From positions 3,863,501 to 3,927,500 of the forward strand of contig NZ_CP096563.1 in assembly GCF_023221595.1 (NCBI RefSeq): DNA of 64,000 bases. Direction: 5' to 3'. The notes beneath the pieces are model-generated. The model saw only the letters and a program-made list of their open reading frames with translations. It searched no databases and was not told the origin of the DNA. The position numbers and the translations under genes are program-made. Each line of letters begins with the position of its first letter. The stretch's first letter is position 1. Positions 17,009 through 25,920 of this stretch are shown in pieces. The DNA is from Rhodococcus qingshengii JCM 15477. Its GTDB lineage: Bacteria > Actinomycetota > Actinomycetes > Mycobacteriales > Mycobacteriaceae.

Positions 17009-18148
17009 TCAGCGAAGGTGTGACGTGTCGTTGACCAACCGGACCGAGGCTCCCCCGTCGGGATAGAACTCGGTGATACTCAGCGACGCCAGATCCAGAT
17101 GCAACCGGTACAGCAACGACGGCCCGGCATCGAGGGCCAGCTGCACCAAAGTCTTGATCGGGGTGACGTGAGAGACGACCAACAGCGTCGCGCCGCCGTA
17201 GGTCGAGATCAGGTCGTCACGCGCGGCGACGACTCGTTCGCGTACCTCGTCGAAACTCTCGCCGCCCGGTGGACGCACCGAAGTGTCCGAGAGCCATTCG
17301 CGATGCAGGTCCGGGTCACGCTCGGCTGCCTCGCGGAACGTGAGTCCGTCCCAGTCGCCGAAATCGGTTTCGATCAAACCCTTGTGCTCGACGACGGGTA
17401 AGCCGAGCACGCGGGCCGATGCCTCTGCCGTCTCACGGGTTCTGCCGAGGGGTGAGCAGACGATGGCGTCGATACCGCCTCGGTTCCCGAAGCGTCCGGC
17501 TGCGCCGGCAGCCTGCGCGCGGCCCAGTTCCGTGAGCTCCGGATTCCCACGTCCGGAGTACCGGCGATCGACCGACATCGCTGTCTGTCCGTGACGTAGC
17601 AACAACATTCGTGTCGGCTTGCCGGTGGTGGCGATCCATCCCGGAGAGCCGGCGATCTGCGGCTCCGACGTCTCTTCGGACGGCGCGGCAGGTGCAGCAG
17701 GTGCGGGGGCCGAAGGTGCGACTGGGCCGGTTTCGATGCCGGCAGCCGCGTCCATCGCCTCGTTGGCAAGGCGATCGGCATGAGAGTTCTCGCCGCGAGG
17801 AATCCACGTGTAGGTCACTCGCGAGAACTGCGTCGCCAGCTCGGCAGCGCGCCGCTGCAGCGGAATCATGTCCGGGTGCTTGACCTTCCAGCGCCCGGAC
17901 ATCTGCTCGACGACCAACTTGGAATCCATGCGGACGTCGACCGTCGACGCGCCGAGTTCACCGGCAGCGGTCAACCCGGCGATCAGTCCGCGGTACTCGG
18001 CGACGTTGTTGGTCGCGATACCGATGCTTTCCTTGCGTTCGGCCAACACCGAGCGCGAGGCGTCGAACACCACCGCTCCGTAGCCGGCCGGACCGGGATT
18101 GCCCCGCGATCCACCGTCGGCCTCGACGATGACCTGCGAGAGAGTCAC
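17009..18148 (-). CDS. Bifunctional RNase H / acid phosphatase
   Basis: A 379-residue fusion equal in layout to M. tuberculosis Rv2228c. Residues 1-135 are a type I RNase H with acidic residues in VEADGGSRGNPG, NNVAEYRGL, VRMDSKL and SHADRLANEAMD; it cleaves RNA in RNA-DNA hybrids. After a Pro/Ala linker, residues 175-379 form a histidine phosphatase (CobC/phosphoglycerate mutase type) with LLLRHGQTAMS, the second Arg in SPLGRTRETAE, and His in VVSHVTPIKTL. GTG 18148 overlaps the stop of the zinc-ribbon gene as GTGA, so they are translationally coupled. In M. tuberculosis the phosphatase half has been linked to alpha-ribazole phosphate, fitting the cobalamin genes close by. Confidence 0.95.
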   Translation of the reverse strand: MTLSQVIVEADGGSRGNPGPAGYGAVVFDASRSVLAERKESIGIATNNVAEYRGLIAGLTAAGELGASTVDVRMDSKLVVEQMSGRWKVKHPDMIPLQRRAAELATQFSRVTYTWIPRGENSHADRLANEAMDAAAGIETGPVAPSAPAPAAPAAPSEETSEPQIAGSPGWIATTGKPTRMLLLRHGQTAMSVDRRYSGRGNPELTELGRAQAAGAAGRFGNRGGIDAIVCSPLGRTRETAEASARVLGLPVVEHKGLIETDFGDWDGLTFREAAERDPDLHREWLSDTSVRPPGGESFDEVRERVVAARDDLISTYGGATLLVVSHVTPIKTLVQLALDAGPSLLYRLHLDLASLSITEFYPDGGASVRLVNDTSHLR

Positions 18149-18882
18149 AGACCGGACTCCTTGGTACGCACCATGATTGCATTGCACTCTGGGCAACGAA
18201 CTACGACGTCGGCCGGCGACGCGGCGATTCGGGAGATCTCGCCGCGGTCGATCTCGATCCGGCAAGCGCCGCATCGGCGTGCCTGCAGAAGCGCCGCGCC
18301 CGGTCCGCCCAGGCTGCGCTGCTTCTCGTAGACAGCAAGGAAATCGGCGGGGAATTCACCGACGAGTCGTTCACGATCGGCGGCGCAACGCTCCTGCGCC
18401 TTGTCCAGATCAGCGACGGCATCGTCGCGGCGACGCTTGGCGTCGATCAGCTCTTCTTCGGCCTGGGACAGCTGGGCACCGGCGTGATCGTGATCGGCCT
18501 GCAACGCCTCACGCTGCTCCATCACTTCGAGCAACTCGTCTTCGAGGAGCCCCTGACGCCGGACCAGGCTGCCGAGTTCGTGTTCGAGTTCGGTGAGCTG
18601 CTTCGCCCCGACCGACCCGCTCTGCAAGAGTGTGCGGTCACGATCCTCGCGCTGACGAACCGCGTCGACCTCGCCTTCGAGCTTGCGAATGTCGCGATCG
18701 ATGTCGTCGATCTGGATTTCGACGGCTACGGACGCGTCTTTACGGCTGATTCGCTCGGCCTCGAGACGTTCGACTTCCTGCTGCTCGGGAAGCGCTCCGC
18801 GTCGGTGGGTGATCCGAGTGAGCTCAGCATCCACCCCGGCGAGGTCGAGAAGCTTGGATTGCACCTGTGGTTCGACGTTCAC
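18145..18882 (-). CDS. Coiled-coil protein with C-terminal zinc ribbon
   Basis: A 245-residue protein equivalent to M. tuberculosis Rv2229c. Residues 20-180 are almost entirely charged heptads (long antiparallel coiled coil), followed by a zinc ribbon with CGAC and CPEC about 23 residues apart. The family (CT398-like) is thought to bind nucleic acid or partner proteins, but its role is not settled. It is upstream of and overlapping with the RNase H/phosphatase gene (GTGA), and downstream of the Nif3-like gene on the same strand after a gap of 108 nt. Confidence 0.9.
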   Translation of the reverse strand: MNVEPQVQSKLLDLAGVDAELTRITHRRGALPEQQEVERLEAERISRKDASVAVEIQIDDIDRDIRKLEGEVDAVRQREDRDRTLLQSGSVGAKQLTELEHELGSLVRRQGLLEDELLEVMEQREALQADHDHAGAQLSQAEEELIDAKRRRDDAVADLDKAQERCAADRERLVGEFPADFLAVYEKQRSLGGPGAALLQARRCGACRIEIDRGEISRIAASPADVVVRCPECNAIMVRTKESGL

Positions 18883-18990
18883 GCTGTATAACTCCTGCTG
18901 TAAGTCCGATGTCGGCAGTGCTCGCGAAGGACGGCTCTCGAAGAACTGCTCTTGAATTGTTCGTGCAACCGTACCTTGCAGAGCGCTGCA

Positions 18991-20124
18991 CTAATGCGCA
19001 CTCAAACACCACGGATCGGTGCGAATTGTCGAAACCCGGCTTTCCCACTCCGGATTGTCGGCAAACGCGGCGTCGAGCACCGATTTCGCCTGTGCGCACC
19101 ACGGGTATTCACTCGCCCAGTGCGCGACGTCGACCAGAGCCGGGCCACCGGCGCGTAGATGCTCGTCCGCGGGATGATGCCGCAGGTCCGCAGTGACGAA
19201 GACGTCGGCGCCCAGTGCCGCCACCACGTCGAGATACGAGTCGCCGGAACCGCCGCACACCGCCACGGTACGAACGGTCGCTTCTGGATCTCCGGCCGCG
19301 CGAACACCCCACTCGGTCGAGGGCAGTGAGCGCGCCACTCGCGCGGTGAATTCCCGCAAGGTTTCGGGGTGGTCGAGCTCACCCAACCGCCCCAGTCCGA
19401 GTGAACTGGGGAACGCTGCGAGTTCGAAGACATCGAAGGCCGGTTCCTCGTACGGATGGGAGGCACGCAATGCGCCCAGCACTGCGCTTCGCTTTCCGCG
19501 AGGGGCAATCACTTCCACACGATTCTCGCGAACCTGCTCCACAGCGCCGACGGTCCCGATCGTCGGATTCGCTCCGTCGGCGGGCAGGAACTGACCCGTA
19601 CCGGTGACGGTCCAACTGCACTGGCTGTAGTCACCGATCCGCCCAGCCCCGGCCTCGAAAAGTGCATCCTGCACGGCCGATGCATTCTCCACCGGAACCA
19701 TGACGACCCACTTGTCGAGCGGCTGCGTCGGCTTGGGTTCGATCGGGCGCAGCACGGTCAGGCCCAGAGCCTGCGCCAACGCGTCGGACACTCCGGGGTC
19801 GGCCGAGTCCGCATTGGTGTGCGCCGAGAACAGCGCGCACCCCGCCTTGATGAGCTTGTGAACCAACGCACCTTTGGGTGTGTGAGCACCGACGGTGTCC
19901 ACCCCACGCAGCAGAAGTGGATGGTGAACGACCAGAAGGTCGGCACCGGAGGCGATGGCGTCGTCGACCACTGCCTCGGTCGGATCCACCGCGAAAACCA
20001 CTCTCGTCACAGCGTCGGCCGGATCGCCGCAGACCAGGCCGACCGAGTCCCACGATTCCGCCAGGGCCGGCGGATACGCGGATTCCAGCACGGCTATGAC
20101 GTCCGCAAGGGTTGGGCCACTCAC
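18991..20124 (-). CDS. Nif3-like dinuclear metal-centre protein
   Basis: A 377-residue Nif3/DUF34 protein, matching Rv2230c in length and order. Metal ligands are seen in [12 protein letters not shown] and in [10 protein letters not shown] in the N-terminal half and in [14 protein letters not shown] near the C-terminus; the family forms hexameric rings. An inserted PII-like domain occupies about residues 140-240. Some members bind guanine nucleotides (GTP cyclohydrolase-like), but the physiological role is unknown. GTG 20124 overlaps the stop of the cobC-like gene as GTGA, so start choice is firm. Confidence 0.93.
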   Translation of the reverse strand: MSGPTLADVIAVLESAYPPALAESWDSVGLVCGDPADAVTRVVFAVDPTEAVVDDAIASGADLLVVHHPLLLRGVDTVGAHTPKGALVHKLIKAGCALFSAHTNADSADPGVSDALAQALGLTVLRPIEPKPTQPLDKWVVMVPVENASAVQDALFEAGAGRIGDYSQCSWTVTGTGQFLPADGANPTIGTVGAVEQVRENRVEVIAPRGKRSAVLGALRASHPYEEPAFDVFELAAFPSSLGLGRLGELDHPETLREFTARVARSLPSTEWGVRAAGDPEATVRTVAVCGGSGDSYLDVVAALGADVFVTADLRHHPADEHLRAGGPALVDVAHWASEYPWCAQAKSVLDAAFADNPEWESRVSTIRTDPWCLSAH

Positions 20125-21155
20125 AAGATCTCCTTCATCGCTTCGATCAGTACCGCAACCTGCTCGGCTGGACGGACGGCCACGCGCAGCCGATCCGGGC
20201 CGAGTCCGGGAAAGGTGTCGCACCTGCGGACGGCGATTCCGCAGGCACGCAGGTGCTCTCGCATCGTGGCGCCGTCACGGACATCGATGAGCACGAACGG
20301 CCCCGCAGCGGGTTGGTGCACGGCAATCCCGATCTCGGTCAGTCGCCGCGACATGTCTCGGCGGTCCACGGCAATCGCGTCGGCTTTGATCCTCGACTGC
20401 TCGACGGCAAACGGTTCGCAGCACGCCGTGATGGCCTCGATCTGCAGACTGCCCAATGGCCAGTGGGCTCGGCCGTGACTGAGTCGAGCCAGAAGATCGG
20501 GAGAGCCGATCGCGTATCCACACCGCAATCCGGCGAGCGCCCACGTCTTGGTCAGGCTCCGAAGGACCAGTACATCCGCCGACTCGACACCGGCGATGCT
20601 CTCCGTTTCGCCTGGGACCGCGTCGCCGAAGGCCTCGTCCACCACCAGGATCCGGCCCGGCTGACGCAATGCCAACACATCGGCCTTGGGGTGAAGCACG
20701 GACGTCGGGTTGGTCGGATTGCCCAGAACGACAAGGTCCGCGGATTCGGGTACCTGCGCGGTCCGAAGCTCGAAAGGCGGCTCCAGAATCACTTGAGTCA
20801 CCGGCACACCGGCCTCTCGCAGTGCCAGTTCCGGTTCGGTGAACGACGGATGGATCAGCGCTGCCGAACGAGTGCCCAGACGCGGCAGCATCGCGAATCC
20901 CTCGGCACCGCCCGAGAGCAACAACACCTCTTCGGGCCGGCGCCCGTGCCGCTGCGCGACCGTTTCGCGAGCCTTCAGTTCCGCTGCGGCCGACGGGTAC
21001 GAACCAAGCGTCGCCAGCCCTGCGGCCAGCCGATCCCGCAACCACTTCGGCGGGCCGGAGCCTTGAACGTTGACGGCAAAATCGAGTAACCCGGGCTCCG
21101 CTTCGACATCGCCGTGATGTCGCAAGCTCTCCAGGTCAACCGTTCCGGTACTCAC
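20121..21155 (-). CDS. cobC: PLP aminotransferase-fold enzyme, CobC/CobD (threonine-phosphate decarboxylase-like)
   Basis: A 344-residue class I/II aminotransferase-fold protein in the position of M. tuberculosis Rv2231c (cobC). The PLP lysine is in [16 protein letters not shown] (about residue 215), with the Asp/Tyr region VVDEAFGDA and a C-terminal Arg in [10 protein letters not shown]. By family it should decarboxylate threonine phosphate to aminopropanol phosphate for the lower loop of cobalamin, or act as a histidinol-phosphate-like aminotransferase. The presence of cobD at 23313-24329 supports the cobalamin role. It heads a same-strand string of four genes with GTGA overlaps. Confidence 0.88.
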   Translation of the reverse strand: MSTGTVDLESLRHHGDVEAEPGLLDFAVNVQGSGPPKWLRDRLAAGLATLGSYPSAAAELKARETVAQRHGRRPEEVLLLSGGAEGFAMLPRLGTRSAALIHPSFTEPELALREAGVPVTQVILEPPFELRTAQVPESADLVVLGNPTNPTSVLHPKADVLALRQPGRILVVDEAFGDAVPGETESIAGVESADVLVLRSLTKTWALAGLRCGYAIGSPDLLARLSHGRAHWPLGSLQIEAITACCEPFAVEQSRIKADAIAVDRRDMSRRLTEIGIAVHQPAAGPFVLIDVRDGATMREHLRACGIAVRRCDTFPGLGPDRLRVAVRPAEQVAVLIEAMKEIL

Positions 21156-21211
21156 CCGGTCAGCCTACGGTCGAGCACCGTGCGCGGACATCACCCCTGC
21201 CGTCCGGGACA

Positions 21212-21907
21212 ATGAGTGCCGTGACGACACCACCGCTCGACCGCTTTCCCGTAGTTCTGTTCGATCTGGACGGCACCATCACCGATTCCGCTCCCGGCAT
21301 TCACGGCGGCTTCCGACATGCGTTGGCAACTGTCGGCCATCCGGAGCCGACGGAAGCGATGTTGGCATCGGTGATCGGCCCGCCGATGGTCGACACATTC
21401 AGGTCACTCGGTATGGCCCCGGCGGACGTGGATCGGGCGATCGCCGCGTACATCGAGCGTTACGACGCGACCGGGTGGCAGGAGAACTCGGTGTACGAAG
21501 GCATGGACGTCGTCCTGGGTAAGGCTCGCGCGAGCGGAACCCGACTGGCCGTCGCCACCTCCAAGTCGGAGCGATTCGCCATTCGAATCCTCGAGCATTT
21601 CGGCCTGGCCGAGCACTTCGAGTTCATCGGCGGCGCGAGTGACGACGGAACTCGTCGGGCTAAACCCGATGTGATCGCGCATTCGCTGACCTCACTCGGG
21701 ATCACTCCCGTCCTCGCATCCGACGGCGGAACCCCCGACGTTCTCATGATCGGCGACCGTGATCACGACGTGCTCGGCGCCGCGAAGTACGGCATCCCCA
21801 CCGTCGTCGTCGAATGGGGCTACGGTTCCGCCGAGGAAGCGCGGCAAGCGTTTCGCTCCGTATCGTCGGCATCCGAACTGGGAGGACTTCTCGATGGCCG
21901 CCACTGA
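21212..21907 (+). CDS. ptkA: HAD-family phosphatase/PtkA-like protein
   Basis: A 231-residue haloacid-dehalogenase-fold protein with motif I FDLDGTITDS, motif II VATSKSERF, motif III Lys in RRAKPDV, and motif IV MIGDRDHD. It sits where M. tuberculosis has ptkA (Rv2232), a HAD-fold protein reported to phosphorylate PtpA on tyrosine; the mycobacterial protein has an extra N-terminal region that this one lacks. Sequence alone would fit a phosphoglycolate-phosphatase-like enzyme equally well. The stop overlaps ptpA by 14 nt, so the pair is translated together. ATG 21212 is taken as start; a GTG three codons later is possible. Confidence 0.85.
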   Translation: MSAVTTPPLDRFPVVLFDLDGTITDSAPGIHGGFRHALATVGHPEPTEAMLASVIGPPMVDTFRSLGMAPADVDRAIAAYIERYDATGWQENSVYEGMDVVLGKARASGTRLAVATSKSERFAIRILEHFGLAEHFEFIGGASDDGTRRAKPDVIAHSLTSLGITPVLASDGGTPDVLMIGDRDHDVLGAAKYGIPTVVVEWGYGSAEEARQAFRSVSSASELGGLLDGRH

Positions 21908-22385
21908 ACCACTCCACGTGACTGAACCACTTCATGTGACGTTTGTGTGCACCGGCAATATCTGCCGGTCACCGATGGCCGAAAAGATCTTGCTCGCGCA
22001 TCTGGACCGTGAAGGCCTCGCCGACCGAGTCCGTGTCAGCAGCGCCGGTACCGAGGGGTTTCACACCGGTAGCGAGGCCGACGAGCGGACCAACGTCGTG
22101 CTCCGAGCGGCCGGATATCCGACGGGCCACAGTGCCGCGCAGGTCAATGCAGATCATCTCGCGGCCGATCTGGTCGTCGCCCTCGACACCGGCCATGAAC
22201 GTGAGCTTGCTCATCTCGGCGTGCCCACCGAGCGTCGGCGCCTACTGCGATCGTTCGACCCCGAGGCGGACGGAGAATCGGTTCCGGACCCGTACTACGG
22301 GGATCAGGAGGACTTCGAACTGGTGCGAGACCAGATCGAAGCAGCCATTCCCGACATACTCGACTGGATCCGCGAGCGAGCCTGA
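21894..22385 (+). CDS. ptpA: Low-molecular-weight protein tyrosine phosphatase
   Basis: A 163-residue LMW-PTP, the same length as M. tuberculosis PtpA. The P-loop is VCTGNICRSPMAE (Cys and Arg of CX5R), and the general acid is the Asp of VPDPYYGDQ near the C-terminus. ATG 21894 has GGAGG 8 nt upstream within the end of ptkA. The N-terminus contains a 6-residue duplication, TEPLHVTEPLHV, also visible at DNA level, placed just before the first strand. It removes phosphate from tyrosine of proteins; in mycobacteria PtpA is secreted and is a substrate of PtkA. Confidence 0.95.
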   Translation: MAATEPLHVTEPLHVTFVCTGNICRSPMAEKILLAHLDREGLADRVRVSSAGTEGFHTGSEADERTNVVLRAAGYPTGHSAAQVNADHLAADLVVALDTGHERELAHLGVPTERRRLLRSFDPEADGESVPDPYYGDQEDFELVRDQIEAAIPDILDWIRERA

Positions 22386-22433
22386 ACCCGGAGCAAAATT
22401 CACTCCCGTTCGGGCAACGGATACCGTGGACGT

Positions 22434-23372
22434 GTGCGAAGACTGAAATTCCTGTTGCGGCCCGGTTGGTTGGTACTGGCAGCTGTGGTCGGGCTCTTCG
22501 CCTACCTGTGCTTCACCGTGCTCGCCCCATGGCAACTCGGCAAGAACACGAAGACCGAGCACCGCAATGATCTGATCTCGAACTCGATCAACGCGGAGAC
22601 CGTGCCGATCGGTGACGTCATCGCCGATTCGACGATCGCACCGGACGGCGAATGGCGAAACATCACCGCGGCAGGCACCTATCTGCCCGACGCCGACATC
22701 CTCGTTCGACTGCAGTCCATCGAGGGCGCACCGTCGTACGAGATCCTGACGCCTTTCCTTCTCGACGACGGCCGCACGATCCTCGTCAATCGCGGATACG
22801 TTCGGCCGATCAACGGCGCCGAGGCACCGCCCATCGCCGCGCCGCCGACCGATCCGGTCACTCTCAACGGTCGCGTGCGTCTGTCGGAAGGCACCGCGCC
22901 CGGCCGAGTTCCGATGTTCGAGGACGGCGCGAAACAGGTCTACTCGATCGACGCACAACCTATCGGCGAGTTCATCGGAACGGACCTGATCGACGCGTAC
23001 ATCCAACTCGAACCCGACCAGCCCGGCGGCCTGGGGACGATCCCTCTCCCCCAACTCGATGCAGGCCCCTATCTCTCGTACGGGTTCCAATGGCTGGCGT
23101 TCGGCATCATGGCGCCGCTCGGACTGGCCTACTTCATTCGCGCGGAGTGGCGCGAACGTCGCAAGGAGAAGGCAGCTCAAGCAGCTGTCGACGGCTTCGC
23201 AGCGGACGACGCCGCTACCGAGACGACCCCGGAAGCGCCGGTATCCGCGCCTGCCGCACCCCCCGCCGAACCGACTCGTACCTTCAGCCGTCGCAAGAAG
23301 CCGGAGCCGGAATCAGTGCCGCTGACGGCGCAGGAAGCCAAACTTGCCGATCGATACGGCAATACCCGCTGA
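22434..23372 (+). CDS. SURF1 family cytochrome oxidase assembly protein
   Basis: A 312-residue protein with one membrane helix near the N-terminus (WLVLAAVVGLFAYLCFTVLA) and one near residue 220 (WLAFGIMAPLGLAYFI), enclosing an extracytoplasmic domain, as in SURF1/Shy1. The motifs LVNRGYVRP and QWLAFGI are typical. The C-terminal 75 residues form a charged cytoplasmic tail of low complexity. SURF1 assists haem insertion into cytochrome oxidase. The start GTG 22434 lies 5 nt after TACCGT (22423-22428), which fits an actinobacterial -10 box and suggests a leaderless transcript. The last 60 nt overlap the convergent cobD gene. Confidence 0.93.
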   Translation: MRRLKFLLRPGWLVLAAVVGLFAYLCFTVLAPWQLGKNTKTEHRNDLISNSINAETVPIGDVIADSTIAPDGEWRNITAAGTYLPDADILVRLQSIEGAPSYEILTPFLLDDGRTILVNRGYVRPINGAEAPPIAAPPTDPVTLNGRVRLSEGTAPGRVPMFEDGAKQVYSIDAQPIGEFIGTDLIDAYIQLEPDQPGGLGTIPLPQLDAGPYLSYGFQWLAFGIMAPLGLAYFIRAEWRERRKEKAAQAAVDGFAADDAATETTPEAPVSAPAAPPAEPTRTFSRRKKPEPESVPLTAQEAKLADRYGNTR

Positions 23373-24329
23373 AATACCCGCTGACACCACAACTGCACTG
23401 ATCTGCACCGCCGACGAAAGCCTCGACGCGCGGCGCAGATCGTTCGGCGTCGGCACAGTCCCGCGGCCGAGGACGGGACGCATCTCCACCCCGTGCGCGT
23501 ACTCGGTCCGACCACCCAACGAAATGCCCAACGCCCCTGCCGCCGACGCTTCCGCGACGCCCGCATTGGGGCTTGGATGAGCCGCTGCGTCGCGTTTCCA
23601 CGCTGCCAGTGATTCCTGAACCGAGCCGCCTACCACCGGTGCACACGCAGCCGTCAGCGCACCTGTCAGCCGAGCGGGGACGATGTTGACCAGGTCGTCG
23701 AACCTCGCCGCAGCCCACCCGAATCTGCGGTATTTCTCGGAGCGGTAGCCGATCATCGCGTCGAGGGTGTTGGCGGCGCGGTAGACGAACAGACCCGGCA
23801 CGCCCGCAATTGCACCCCAGAACATTGCACCGACGCTTGCATCCGAGGTGTTTTCGGCGACCGACTCCAGCGCTGCACGCGTGAGGCCCTCCTCGCTCAG
23901 TACCGATGGATCGCGTCCACACAGTGAAGGGAGAAGCTCGCGCGCTTTCGTCAGGTCGCGATCGACCTGTGACGCCTCCAATCGAGCGGCCATGTCGATG
24001 CCGGTGCGTGCAAGCGACGTCCCGCCGAGCACAGCCCAGGTAGCCATCGCTGTCGTACCCGTGACGGCCACCCAACCGGCCCGGCGCGACACTTTTTCGG
24101 CTGCGAGCCCAAGTCCTGCGGTGCCGGCCAAGAGCACGGCAACATGAAGTGTTCCGGCCGCGCGCGAGTCCCGGTAGGACATCTTCTGCAGCGCGATAGC
24201 CGCGGTTCCGAAGCCGGCAACCGGATGGAACCGCCCCGGATCGGCGAAGACCCGATCCGCGACGAAGCCGAGGAGAAGCCCGGCAGCTCGCGCATTGAAT
24301 CGAGACTGGGACGAACGAACCGAAATCTG
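23313..24329 (-). CDS. cobD: Adenosylcobinamide-phosphate synthase
   Basis: An integral membrane CobD/CbiB enzyme that attaches aminopropanol (phosphate) to adenosylcobyric acid in cobalamin synthesis. Signatures include GFVADRVFADPGRFHPV, ALESVAENTSDA, YRAANTLDAMIGYRSEKYRRFGW (split here across two motifs: YRAANTLDAMIGY and RSEKYRRFGW) and HPSPNAGVAEA. Four to five hydrophobic segments are present. GTG 24329 aligns best with the mycobacterial N-terminus; the frame also opens at GTG 24377, giving 354 residues, and neither has a good ribosome site. The 3' end overlaps the SURF1 gene by 60 nt on the opposite strand. Confidence 0.93.
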   Translation of the reverse strand, partial: QISVRSSQSRFNARAAGLLLGFVADRVFADPGRFHPVAGFGTAAIALQKMSYRDSRAAGTLHVAVLLAGTAGLGLAAEKVSRRAGWVAVTGTTAMATWAVLGGTSLARTGIDMAARLEASQVDRDLTKARELLPSLCGRDPSVLSEEGLTRAALESVAENTSDASVGAMFWGAIAGVPGLFVYRAANTLDAMIGYRSEKYRRFGWAAARFDDLVNIVPARLTGALTAACAPVVGGSVQESLAAWKRDAAAHPSPNAGVAEASAAGALGISLGGRTEYAHGVEMRPVLGRGTVPTPNDLRRASRLSSAVQISAVVVSAGISAGIAVSIGKFGFLRRQRH

Positions 24330-24397
24330 CACGAGCGTAGTTGTAGCAGCGACGCTCGTTCTCTGGCCAACCGTCACGTGTCTGCACGAGCCGATCT

Positions 24398-24622
24398 CTA
24401 CCCGTCCCAGTCGATCGTCAGGTAGATCAAGCGGTGCATTCGGTTGATTTCCCAGACACGGGCAATCCCGGTCGCCAGTGCGTCGCTTTGGGAACGAACC
24501 CGGATCGTCTGCCCCGGGAACAACGCAACACTGAGACTGGGCATCTCGGCGATGTGTATGTGCGGACGGGTGGGATGCACGCGCGTCGGGTCGACGGCTA
24601 CTTCGATCACAGAACTGGACAT
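24398..24622 (-). CDS. Conserved small hypothetical protein
   Basis: A 74-residue protein beginning MSSSVIEVAVDP with a His-rich segment (RPHIHIAEMP) and ending in LIYLTIDWDG. No signal, helix or known motif is recognised. ATG 24622 is preferred over an ATG nine codons upstream. It sits between cobD and tRNA-Val on the same strand, and its codon use is like its neighbours, which is the main reason to accept it. Confidence 0.55.
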   Translation of the reverse strand: MSSSVIEVAVDPTRVHPTRPHIHIAEMPSLSVALFPGQTIRVRSQSDALATGIARVWEINRMHRLIYLTIDWDG

Positions 24623-24663
24623 GCGTCCAGAATGGCGTATTGCGGACAATTCGTTGCCGAAAA

Positions 24664-24701
24664 TGAAAAAACCCCGATCTGCGTCGACGCAGATCGGGGC
24701 T
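24664..24701 (-). terminator. Terminator of tRNA-Val
   Basis: CCCCGATCTGCGTC and GACGCAGATCGGGG are perfectly complementary, and on the minus strand the stem is followed by TTTTTTCATTTT. It lies 13 nt past the tRNA. Confidence 0.9.
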
Positions 24702-24713
24702 TGAATTCTTCGG

Positions 24714-24785
24714 TGGGCGCGGAGGGTTTCGAACCCCCGACCGCTGGTGTGTAAAACCAGAGCTCTACCACTGAGCTACACGCCC
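24714..24785 (-). tRNA. tRNA-Val (anticodon TAC)
   Basis: A 72-nt cloverleaf: acceptor GGGCGTG with CGCGCCC, D arm GCTCAGTGGTAGAGC, anticodon loop TTTACAC within the stem CTGGT/ACCAG (anticodon TAC reading GTA), T arm GTTCGAA. The 3' CCA is not encoded. It is followed by a strong terminator and preceded by the ahpE terminator hairpin. Confidence 0.95.
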
Positions 24786-24787
24786 GA

Positions 24788-24814
24788 ACTCCCGGTGAGA
24801 CCCTCACCGGGAGT
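24788..24814 (-). terminator. Hairpin after ahpE
   Basis: ACTCCCGGTGAG and CTCACCGGGAGT form a perfect 12-bp stem with a 3-nt loop, beginning 4 nt after the ahpE stop and ending 2 nt before tRNA-Val. No T tract follows, so it may be a processing or weak termination site between the two. Confidence 0.6.
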
Positions 24815-24817
24815 GCT

Positions 24818-25282
24818 CTAAGACTCTAGCGCGGCAAGCGCATTTGCCCAAAGTCCGTGGTCACGAGCTTCTCCGGGGCCGTTCATCTCGGCAAAACGAA
24901 TGATTCCGTCTTTGTCGATGACAAAGGTGCCACGATTCGCGAAGCCCAACTTGTCGTTGAACACCTCGTACTTCTGAGCGACCTCACCGTGCGGCCAGAA
25001 GTCCGACAGCAAGGGAAATGTGTATCCCTGCTCGGCCGACCAGATCTTGTGAGTCGGCGAAGCACCGACAGAAAGCGCGAGAATGGCGGTGTCGTCGTTC
25101 TCGAACTTCGGAAGCTCGTCACGGACCTTGCAGAGTTCCCCCTGACAAGTCCCGGTGAAGGCCAACGGATAGAAGACCAGCAGAACGTTCTTCTTACCGC
25201 GGAAATCTGCGAGCGAAACTTCCTGGTTGTTCTGGTCCTTCAAGGTGAAATCCGGTGCCTGGGCACCAACTTCGAGAGGCAT
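24818..25282 (-). CDS. ahpE: Peroxiredoxin AhpE
   Basis: A 154-residue peroxiredoxin that reduces hydroperoxides. The peroxidatic Cys46 lies in LAFTGTCQGEL, preceded by the Pro/Thr/Cys motif of the active site, and VGASPTHKIW, LLSDFWPHG and NRGTFVIDKDG are the family strings shared with M. tuberculosis AhpE (Rv2238c). Unlike the mycobacterial protein, which I recall as a one-Cys enzyme with Asp at this place, a second Cys occurs at position 51, five residues after Cys46, the spacing of the resolving Cys in E. coli BCP. Cytoplasmic. Downstream of the DUF3052 gene by 35 nt, probably cotranscribed. Confidence 0.95.
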   Translation of the reverse strand: MPLEVGAQAPDFTLKDQNNQEVSLADFRGKKNVLLVFYPLAFTGTCQGELCKVRDELPKFENDDTAILALSVGASPTHKIWSAEQGYTFPLLSDFWPHGEVAQKYEVFNDKLGFANRGTFVIDKDGIIRFAEMNGPGEARDHGLWANALAALES

Positions 25283-25317
25283 GTGCGATTCCTTGGGAAA
25301 GTGCGGAAAGGACCGGG

Positions 25318-25743
25318 TCAGCGCTTGTTGGCCGGACGAGCCTTCGGCTGAACCAGTCGACTTCCCGACCAGTCACCGAGGTTGGCTGCCGATGTCTGCG
25401 TCAGGCCGGCAGTCGGCGCCGATTCGGCGATCTCGCTGGGCTCGACGTGTCCATCGAGACCGGTCTTGGGAGTGAGAACCCACACGAAGCCTTCGTCGGC
25501 GAGGGGCCCGATGGCATCCATGAGGGCGTCCACCAGGTCACCGTCCTCGTCGCGCCACCACAGCAGCACGACGTCGATGACCTCGTCGGAATCCTCGTCG
25601 AGCATTTCCCCGCCGATGGTTTCCTCAACCGCGGCACGAATGCCGTCGTCGGTATCCTCATCCCAGCCCAGTTCCTGCACCACCATGTCAGTGGTAATCC
25701 CGAGTTTCTGAGCGTAGTTCTGGGCATCCGCCGCGGCGACCAC
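25318..25743 (-). CDS. DUF3052 family protein
   Basis: A 141-residue acidic protein equivalent to Rv2239c. The N-terminus reads AQKLGITTDMVVQELGWDEDTDD and the middle EVIDVVLLWWRDEDGDLVDAL, both typical of DUF3052, whose function is unknown. GTG 25743 has GGAGG 8 nt upstream; the frame extends 15 codons further without support. It lies directly upstream of ahpE on the same strand. Confidence 0.9.
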   Translation of the reverse strand: MVAAADAQNYAQKLGITTDMVVQELGWDEDTDDGIRAAVEETIGGEMLDEDSDEVIDVVLLWWRDEDGDLVDALMDAIGPLADEGFVWVLTPKTGLDGHVEPSEIAESAPTAGLTQTSAANLGDWSGSRLVQPKARPANKR

Positions 25744-25920
25744 GGTGGGGTCCTCCTTTTGTTGATGGTGTGTGGCGACCCCGCACACCTACCGTTTGAC
25801 GATCAATTAGGGAAAGCGAACATGGTCTGAGGCGTTAGCGCAAGCCGACCACGCCGAAAACTTTCACCAAAGATCGTCTTCTGACACACGGCGAACCTTA
25901 CGCCTGCGGATTACCGCAGG

